Of a stretch of 12,773 nt of DNA, positions 1 to 4,687 are shown piece by piece (positions within the stretch are counted from its first letter, which is position 1; each line of letters begins with the position of its first letter). This stretch comes from Legionella genomosp. 1. Its GTDB lineage: Bacteria; Pseudomonadota; Gammaproteobacteria; Legionellales; Legionellaceae. The translations under genes and the position numbers were made by a program. The notes below the pieces were generated by a model. It saw only the letters and a program-made list of their open reading frames with translations, did no database searches and had not been told where the DNA came from. The stretch spans positions 1 through 12,773 of the forward strand of contig CAMDJY010000015.1 of the NCBI GenBank assembly GCA_945901145.1, in the 5' to 3' direction.

Positions 1-97
1 AGAGTCCAAGACTTTTGACCGGATGGTGCTTGCCGTTCCGCACTATTTCAATTAATTCTTTTCGTTGCTTCTCTGTTAATTTTACTTTATACGCCAT
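1..97 (-). CDS. IS630 family transposase, N-terminal fragment (3' end outside window)
   Basis: Reading the minus strand from the ATG at 97-95 gives 32 residues starting MAYKVKLTEKQRKELIEIV and continuing into a GKHHPVKSLGL stretch. A short basic start, then a K-L-T-x-x-(Q/E)-R-K-E-L helix and a G-K-x-x-x-x-(R/K) turn, is the usual opening of IS630-type transposases, just before the helix-turn-helix that binds the terminal repeats. A purine-rich AAGGAAG directly precedes the ATG, and a GGAG lies about 10 bases further upstream. The catalytic DDE domain is beyond the left edge, so activity cannot be judged. Family assignment rests on this short N-terminus only. Confidence 0.6.
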   Translation of the reverse strand, partial: MAYKVKLTEKQRKELIEIVRNGKHHPVKSLGL

Positions 98-174
98 CTT
101 CCTTGACTCCAAATAAAAATCTAGAGTCTAACTAATCCAACATCAAAAGCCAAAATTAATTTAATGGAGTAGTA
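1..174 (-). mobile_element. End of an IS630-type insertion sequence (partial, runs off the window)
   Basis: The segment holds the start of an IS630-like transposase gene plus about 75 bp of noncoding end sequence. Read on the minus strand, the outer end begins near a TA dinucleotide at 173-174, followed by CTACTCCATTAAATTAA. IS630 elements insert at TA and duplicate it, so the boundary is placed there by inference. The other end and the matching inverted repeat lie outside the window, so neither the border nor the intactness of the element can be proved. It ends less than 20 bp from the parE stop codon. Confidence 0.55.
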
Positions 175-190
175 CGAAGTCTTTTATGTT

Positions 191-2071
191 TTATTCATTG
201 ACTAAATTGCCTTTTTGTTCTAGCCAAATTTTTCGGTCCGCTGCGCGTTTTTTTGCGAGCATCATGTCCATTTTTGCTATGCTTTCTACTTCATCTTCTA
301 ATGTGAGTTGCACCAGGCGACGGGTGTTTGGGTCCATGGTGGTTTCGCGTAATTGTAGGGGGTTCATTTCACCGAGCCCTTTAAAGCGCTGTACATTAAT
401 TTTGCTTCGTGTGGTTTTTTCAAGTTGTTCGATGATGGCTTGTTTTTCTTCATCATCCAGTGCGTAATGGACAATTTTACCGGCATCAATGCGGTACAAG
501 GGGGGCATGGCGATAAAAATGTGTCCGGCTCGAATTAATGGTTTGAAATGACGTAAAAATAGGGCACATAGTAACGTTGCAATATGCGCGCCATCAGAGT
601 CTGCATCGGCGAGAATGCAAATTTTTCCATAACGTAGGCCGCTGATGTCATCAGAGCCAGGATCGACGCCCAAGGCCACTGAAATATCATGAATTTCTTG
701 TGAGGCTAAAACATGCGTATGTTCAATTTCCCATGCATTTAAAATTTTACCGCGTAGCGGTAAAATAGCTTGGAAATCTTTGCTGCGGGCTTGTTTCGCT
801 GAGCCCCCGGCTGAATCTCCTTCGACTAAAAATAATTCTGATTGGCTTAAATCTTGTTGTAAACAATCGGCCAGTTTTCCAGGTAATGCCGGACCTTGAC
901 TCACCCGTTTACGTGCGACTTGTTTGGCTTGACGTAAGCGTTTTTGTGCTCTTTCAATGACCATTTGTGCAATCAGTTCACCTGATGCACGATGATGATT
1001 CAGCCAAAGCGCAAAGGCATCTTTACTCGCATTACTGACAAACGCCGCAATAGAACGTGAGCTTAAACGTTCTTTCGTTTGACCGGCAAATTGCGGATCT
1101 TTCATTTTTACAGAAAGTACATACTGGCAGGTTTCCCAAAGATCATCGGCACTGAGTTTGATCCCGCGCGGGATTAAATGGCGTATGTCGCAAAAATCAG
1201 ATAAAGCTTCAAATAAGCCAGAACGCAATCCATTAACATGCGTACCGCCTTGGATAGTCGGGATTAAATTCACATAACTTTCATTGATTAATTGCGTTGC
1301 GGTGTTGGTCCAAGCAATGGCCCATTCAACGGTTGCATCGTCTGTTTTGAGTTCGCCCGTGAGGGGGGCCTCGGGTAAGTAATCCTCGGTGAGTGATTGG
1401 CGTAAATAATCAATTAAGCCTTTTTCATAACACCAGGTGAGTGTTTCTTGGGTTGCTCGATTGATAAATGTCATCGACAAACCCGGGCATAATACTGCTT
1501 TAGCCCGTAAGACATGAATCAGTGGTTTAATGGCAATTTTGTTGCTGTCGAAATATTTTTCATTTGGCCAAAAGCGAATGGTTGTTCCTGTGTTGCGTTT
1601 TTTAGTTTGACCAATTTCGTGAAGTTCCTCTGTTTTTTCGCCCTGTGCAAACGACATTTGATAAATAATCCCTTGTCGTTTAATGGTCACAACGAGGCGG
1701 TTGGAGAGGGCATTGACGACCGAGATACCGACACCATGCAGTCCACCGGAAAATGTATAATTTTTATCGGAAAACTTAGCCCCAGCATGTAAGCGCGTCA
1801 TAATGACTTCAACCCCGCTTAAATTCAGTTGCGGATGTTTGTCTATGGGCATGCCGCGACCGTTATCTTCGACTTCGATTGAGCCATCTTCATGCAGGGT
1901 AATGACAATAAGATTTGCAAACCCGGCAAGCGCTTCATCAACGCTGTTGTCAATCACTTCTTGCGCTAAGTGATTGGGTCGTGTGGTATCGGTATACATG
2001 CCAGGTCGACGTTGGACTGGCTCGAGACCACTTAATACTTCAATTGCATCGGCGGTATATTGTTCTGACAT
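191..2071 (-). CDS. parE: DNA topoisomerase IV subunit B (ParE)
   Basis: ATPase subunit of topoisomerase IV, which with ParC decatenates daughter chromosomes and relaxes supercoils in the cytoplasm. The protein is collinear with E. coli ParE (630 aa) over its whole length. Numbered from the Met at 2071 (626 aa): GHKL ATPase domain with E38/N42 in QEVIDNSVDEAL, DNGRGMP near 69 and GGLHGVG near 110; transducer domain to about 390; Toprim domain with EGDSAGG near 417 and DADSDG near 489; C-terminal QRFKGLGEMNP. ParE rather than GyrB is indicated by the N-terminal YTADAIEVLSGLEPVQRRPG, the DSDGAHIATLL Toprim segment, and the lack of the GyrB insert. An in-frame ATG at 2083 would add four residues. 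I prefer 2071 because it aligns with the E. coli start and leaves room for a leader behind the candidate promoter; neither start has a clear Shine-Dalgarno. parC is not in the window. Confidence 0.97.
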   Translation of the reverse strand: MSEQYTADAIEVLSGLEPVQRRPGMYTDTTRPNHLAQEVIDNSVDEALAGFANLIVITLHEDGSIEVEDNGRGMPIDKHPQLNLSGVEVIMTRLHAGAKFSDKNYTFSGGLHGVGISVVNALSNRLVVTIKRQGIIYQMSFAQGEKTEELHEIGQTKKRNTGTTIRFWPNEKYFDSNKIAIKPLIHVLRAKAVLCPGLSMTFINRATQETLTWCYEKGLIDYLRQSLTEDYLPEAPLTGELKTDDATVEWAIAWTNTATQLINESYVNLIPTIQGGTHVNGLRSGLFEALSDFCDIRHLIPRGIKLSADDLWETCQYVLSVKMKDPQFAGQTKERLSSRSIAAFVSNASKDAFALWLNHHRASGELIAQMVIERAQKRLRQAKQVARKRVSQGPALPGKLADCLQQDLSQSELFLVEGDSAGGSAKQARSKDFQAILPLRGKILNAWEIEHTHVLASQEIHDISVALGVDPGSDDISGLRYGKICILADADSDGAHIATLLCALFLRHFKPLIRAGHIFIAMPPLYRIDAGKIVHYALDDEEKQAIIEQLEKTTRSKINVQRFKGLGEMNPLQLRETTMDPNTRRLVQLTLEDEVESIAKMDMMLAKKRAADRKIWLEQKGNLVNE

Positions 2072-2100
2072 GGATGGTATCATTTGAAATAAATATTCTT

Positions 2101-2129
2101 AGTGTAGCATTGGACGAGTTGCTCTGAAA
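2101..2129 (-). promoter_or_regulatory. Candidate sigma-70 promoter for parE
   Basis: On the minus strand an extended -10 element TGCTACACT (2109-2101) is preceded, 17 bp upstream, by a weak -35 TTTCAG (2129-2124). The predicted transcript would begin near 2094, giving a leader of about 23 nt to the ATG at 2071 but only about 11 nt to the ATG at 2083. Position and spacing fit; the -35 match is poor. Confidence 0.35.
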
Positions 2130-2179
2130 CAGTCGGCTATGGTAAAACAAGTGATAAATTATTTTTTGGGTAAATTATT

Positions 2180-2932
2180 TTGAGCCTAAACGACCAAAAA
2201 AATAAATATCGTGCCCTGGACGATTGGTTTAAAACCGCTCAAGGTCAGCATGTGGCAGAGGGGATAGTGGCTTCTATTAAACCTGCCCAAGATAGACTGC
2301 AAGGCAACATCTTACTGCAAATGGGTATGTGTGGAACCCATCCTTGGTTAAATCACTTAGATTACCGGCGTAAATGGCTATTATCCCCTTATTTAGGAGC
2401 CTGTGATGCGTCAATCATGAGTTCGCTTCGCCATTTGCCTTTTGAACGCAACAGCATTGATTGTATTATTGCGCCTCTGACCATTGAGGCTCTCGGGCAC
2501 TATAAAAATCCATTAGACGAACTTGACCGTGTGCTTGCGCCCATGGGTCATATGATATTTGTTGGGGTGAATCCTATGAGTATATGGGGCCTTTGTTTGT
2601 GGCTAGGGTTAACCGAATGCTTTGGCGGGGAGTTGCCATCGCTGATGTCTTCTTTGATATTAAAGCAATCGTTATTAAATCGCGGTTATCGGCAATGCTT
2701 ATTAGAGACGTTTTATTATATCCCACCTATAAAAAATCCGCGTGGGCTTAAGCGGTTACAATTTTTAAATGAAATGGGAAAAATGATTACGCTAACCCCG
2801 GCAGGATTTTATTGCTTAATCGTCCAGAAACATCAATACTCGGGGCCAGATTTGATTAAAAGTCGCAAAAAACAACGTGTTGTCCTGCGACAACAACAAG
2901 TTGCTGGTTTGGCAAGAATTAAATCTCGATAA
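2180..2932 (+). CDS. YafS-like class I SAM-dependent methyltransferase
   Basis: A predicted cytoplasmic methyltransferase of 250 aa resembling E. coli YafS (about 240 aa), whose substrate is not known to me. The best match is the central block: LPFERNSIDCIIAPLTIEAL (86-105) corresponds to the acidic-strand/motif region, and DELDRVLAPMGHMIFVGVNP (113-132), followed by MSIWGL, to the 'EADRVL...G.L.I.GFNP.S..GL' signature of this family. The SAM-binding motif I is degenerate (ILLQMGMCGTH, 44-54, instead of a D/E-x-G-x-G loop), as it also is in YafS. The start is a TTG; a weak GGGT lies about 8 bases before it, and no in-frame ATG occurs before residue 48. In enteric bacteria the gene sits beside gloB, rnhA and dnaQ, none of which is here. 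It overlaps ribB tail to tail by 14 bp. Fold assignment is fairly sure; function is unknown. Confidence 0.8.
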   Translation: MSLNDQKNKYRALDDWFKTAQGQHVAEGIVASIKPAQDRLQGNILLQMGMCGTHPWLNHLDYRRKWLLSPYLGACDASIMSSLRHLPFERNSIDCIIAPLTIEALGHYKNPLDELDRVLAPMGHMIFVGVNPMSIWGLCLWLGLTECFGGELPSLMSSLILKQSLLNRGYRQCLLETFYYIPPIKNPRGLKRLQFLNEMGKMITLTPAGFYCLIVQKHQYSGPDLIKSRKKQRVVLRQQQVAGLARIKSR

Positions 2933-3557
2933 CTTGTCGATATTGATAAATATCTTCAACACTTAATACTGTGAGTTGATGAGTGATCGCATAATCGATT
3001 AATTCAGGTAATTTTTTCATTGTGCCGTCTTTGTTCATCAGTTCACAAAGAACGGAACTTGGGTGAAGTCCAGTAATCTTCATTAAGTCGATGCTGCCTT
3101 CAGTATGTCCTCGTCGGTCAAGCACGCCATTGCGACGTGCAATCAATGGGAAGACGTGTCCTGGTTGATTTAGTGCATCTGGTGAGTTGGCGTTGACTGC
3201 AGTGTGAATGGTTACAAACCGGTCATGTGCCGATACGCCAGTGGTAATCCCAACTTTTGCTTCAATTGAACTAGTAAAAGCAGTTTGGTAAGGACTCGTG
3301 TTGTTTAACACCATGGGTTTTAGACCTAATATCGCAGCTTTTTCTTCAGTCAGACATAAGCAAATAATGCCACTACAGTCTTGAATCAGTTGATTGACAT
3401 CGCTGATTGAAATTTTTTCAGCAGCAAAAATCAAATCCCCTTCGTTTTCTCGGTCCTCATCATCAACCAAAATAATGCCTTTGCCTTGTTGCAGGGCAGC
3501 GCTGGCGCGTTGCACGCGGCTGATTGAATCTTTTCCAAATGGTGTTAAGTAAGACAT
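2919..3557 (-). CDS. ribB: 3,4-dihydroxy-2-butanone 4-phosphate synthase (RibB)
   Basis: Converts ribulose 5-phosphate to 3,4-dihydroxy-2-butanone 4-phosphate plus formate, supplying the four-carbon unit of riboflavin; a cytoplasmic Mg-dependent enzyme. Visible hallmarks: the acidic active-site loop DDEDRENEGD (32-41), TTGVSAHDR (105-113), PGHVFPL (132-138), RRGHTEGSIDL (148-158) with the metal-ligand His151, and CEL (171-173). At 212 aa it matches stand-alone RibB (E. coli 217 aa); there is no fused GTP cyclohydrolase II domain. I start at the ATG at 3557 because a GAGG lies 8 bases upstream and the N-terminus MSYLTPFGKDSISRV lines up with E. coli. The frame stays open to an ATG at 3641, but that stretch contains a riboswitch-like sequence and looks like untranslated leader. 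The arginine usual before PGH is Gln131, a variation I regard as neutral. Confidence 0.95.
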   Translation of the reverse strand: MSYLTPFGKDSISRVQRASAALQQGKGIILVDDEDRENEGDLIFAAEKISISDVNQLIQDCSGIICLCLTEEKAAILGLKPMVLNNTSPYQTAFTSSIEAKVGITTGVSAHDRFVTIHTAVNANSPDALNQPGHVFPLIARRNGVLDRRGHTEGSIDLMKITGLHPSSVLCELMNKDGTMKKLPELIDYAITHQLTVLSVEDIYQYRQVIEI

Positions 3558-3646
3558 GCCTACATCCTCAATATTGATGGACATGGGCGATAGATAACGA
3601 TTGACTGCATCGTAATTCTCACCCCGCCCCGAAGATTGCATAAACG
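3558..3646 (-). promoter_or_regulatory. ribB 5' leader with FMN-riboswitch-like 5' strand (possibly decayed)
   Basis: On the minus strand, positions 3636-3619 read ATCTTCGGGGCGGGGTGA, which closely matches the first conserved strand of the FMN (RFN) aptamer (AUCUUC-GGGCAGGGUGAAAUUCCC) and occurs just where gammaproteobacteria carry it, upstream of ribB. The rest does not fit: there is no CCC closing the GGGUGA hairpin, no ACCGGCGG, no GCCCGCGAGC, no GGUGAGAUUCCGG block, and the leader of about 90 nt is shorter than a complete aptamer plus expression platform. A CGCCC at 3591-3587 could pair with the GGGCG. I read this as a remnant or a strongly divergent variant. Confidence 0.4.
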
Positions 3647-3652
3647 CGTCGC

Positions 3653-3681
3653 ATTGTTACAAAAATTGGTTAATAGTACAA
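3653..3681 (-). promoter_or_regulatory. Candidate sigma-70 promoter for ribB
   Basis: The minus strand shows TTGTAC (3681-3676) and an extended -10 TGTAACAAT (core AACAAT, 3658-3653) with a 17-bp spacer. The predicted start, near 3646, lies about 10 nt before the riboswitch-like sequence, which supports reading 3646-3558 as an untranslated leader. The -35 is a weak match. Confidence 0.4.
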
Positions 3682-3699
3682 GATATTCAAATTAATACC

Positions 3700-3711
3700 C
3701 TCCGTACGGAG
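3700..3711. repeat. Perfect 12-bp palindrome between the LysR gene and ribB
   Basis: CTCCGTACGGAG is self-complementary with no loop and begins directly after the LysR gene's stop codon, about 20 bp upstream of the candidate ribB -35. It has no loop and no U-tract, so an intrinsic terminator is unlikely. A dyad operator upstream of ribB is possible but unsupported beyond position and symmetry. Confidence 0.4.
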
Positions 3712-4563
3712 TTAATGCTTTAATTTTCTCAAAAGAAAATACTCCAGAGATTCTATGGCTTTATTGCGGCAATCTTTTTTTAATAAAGACATATGAATCG
3801 GGTTCAATGTTGGTAGACAGGGGATATTGATTTGATCTAAATCATGAGGAATCAGCGTTCTTTGAATCACCGTGAGGCCTAATCCTGCTTTCACCGCCGC
3901 CATTTTCCCCGCATAGCTTGGACTAGTATAAGCTATGCGCCATTTTAATCCTGCTTTTTCCAATGCTTGGATCGCGTTTTCTCGGTAGACACAAGGGTGT
4001 GGAGAGAGCACGAGTGGGATCACGCTATCTTTATCTAAAGGTGGTAATAAATTTGAGCTACCTATCCATTCAACAGGCTCATTCCAGATATTAACACCAT
4101 GGACTAATTCTTTGGGTTGACTCATTTTAACCAGAATGATATCAAATTTTCCTTGCTGAAAGCGCTCAAAAATATTAACCGTTAAATCACATTCGACATT
4201 TAAAATTACCCGTGGATGCAATCTAGAAAAATCAACCAATACATCGGATAAGACTACGGTTGCAAAATCTTCAGGTAAGCCAAATTTAACCTCTCCTTGA
4301 AGATCAGGTTCTTTAAAGCGATCTAATAATTCACGATGTAATTCAAAAATGCGCTTAGCATAGCTAAGAAATATTTCCCCATCTGTGGTTAAGGAAAGTT
4401 CTCGCCCGCGGTTAATTAATGGTTTTTCAACCAAAGTTTCAAGTTTGGCAATTTGTTGACTAATCGCGGATTGCGTTCGACATACGCGTTCAGCTGCTTT
4501 GGTAAAACTACCAGTGTCAGCGACAGCAAGAAAACATTGGAGTGTTACGGTATCAATTGACAT
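3712..4563 (-). CDS. LysR-type transcriptional regulator, LrhA/HexA-like
   Basis: A 283-aa DNA-binding regulator of normal family length. The N-terminal winged helix-turn-helix is clear (TLQCFLAVADTGSFTKAAER at 7-26, then VCRTQSAISQQIAKLE at 27-42). The linker helix follows, then the substrate-binding effector domain from about 90. The segments VCRTQSAISQQ, GLPEDFATVVL, IPLVLSPHPCVYRE, KWRIAYTS and AAVKAGLGLTV resemble the LrhA/HexA/PecT subfamily, whose members control motility, exoproducts or virulence. Its inducer and targets cannot be told from sequence. It reads away from the kinase-like gene across a 124-bp gap and toward ribB 154 bp downstream. LysR proteins commonly regulate themselves and a divergent neighbour, so the kinase/ankyrin pair is the natural candidate target (inference). 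No clear Shine-Dalgarno is visible before the ATG. Confidence 0.9.
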   Translation of the reverse strand: MSIDTVTLQCFLAVADTGSFTKAAERVCRTQSAISQQIAKLETLVEKPLINRGRELSLTTDGEIFLSYAKRIFELHRELLDRFKEPDLQGEVKFGLPEDFATVVLSDVLVDFSRLHPRVILNVECDLTVNIFERFQQGKFDIILVKMSQPKELVHGVNIWNEPVEWIGSSNLLPPLDKDSVIPLVLSPHPCVYRENAIQALEKAGLKWRIAYTSPSYAGKMAAVKAGLGLTVIQRTLIPHDLDQINIPCLPTLNPIHMSLLKKDCRNKAIESLEYFLLRKLKH

Positions 4564-4605
4564 TAGATTTTTTAATATGAATAAAGATTTGTATGGATAC
4601 TTCTA

Positions 4606-4634
4606 ATATTATCACGCGGCTGTAATTTCAGCAA
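4606..4634 (-). promoter_or_regulatory. Candidate promoter of the LysR regulator gene
   Basis: Minus-strand TTGCTG (4634-4629) and extended -10 TGATAATAT (core TAATAT, 4611-4606) are separated by 17 bp. The predicted start, near 4599, gives a leader of about 36 nt. It lies in the shared region with the divergent kinase-like gene, where an autoregulating LysR protein would be expected to bind. Confidence 0.4.
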
Positions 4635-4648
4635 TTTCCTAAAATTGG

Positions 4649-4677
4649 TCTATTATTAAACTAATCATTCTATTATT
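4649..4677 (+). repeat. Direct repeat TCTATTATT x2, 20 bp apart, upstream of the kinase-like gene
   Basis: TCTATTATT occurs at 4649-4657 and again at 4669-4677, a centre-to-centre distance of 20 bp, about two helical turns. The first copy contains TATTAT (4651-4656), which could serve as a -10 for the downstream gene; no good -35 accompanies it. Tandem half-sites on one helix face fit a response-regulator-type site, but in such AT-rich DNA chance is a real alternative. Confidence 0.35.
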
Positions 4678-4687
4678 GGTTGATTTT

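Noticed and set aside
186..467. Plus-strand open frame of 93 codons (Ser/Phe-rich) opposite the 3' end of parE
   Set aside because: Its composition is the reverse complement of parE's charged C-terminus; a shadow frame.
1514..1792. Plus-strand open frame of 92 codons opposite parE
   Set aside because: It lies wholly inside the strongly conserved parE coding region, has no ribosome site and no recognisable motif; an antisense shadow.
191..2071. GyrB instead of ParE
   Set aside because: The length, the DSDGAHIATLL Toprim segment and the collinear match to E. coli ParE without the GyrB-specific insert favour ParE.
3700..3711. Intrinsic terminator for the LysR gene at the palindrome
   Set aside because: The palindrome has no loop bases and is followed on the minus strand by GGTATTAATTTG, with no U-tract.
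4596..4613. GATA-N10-TATC dyad as a LysR box (T-N11-A)
   Set aside because: The spacing does not give T-N11-A, and short AT-rich dyads like this are common by chance; not listed as an operator.
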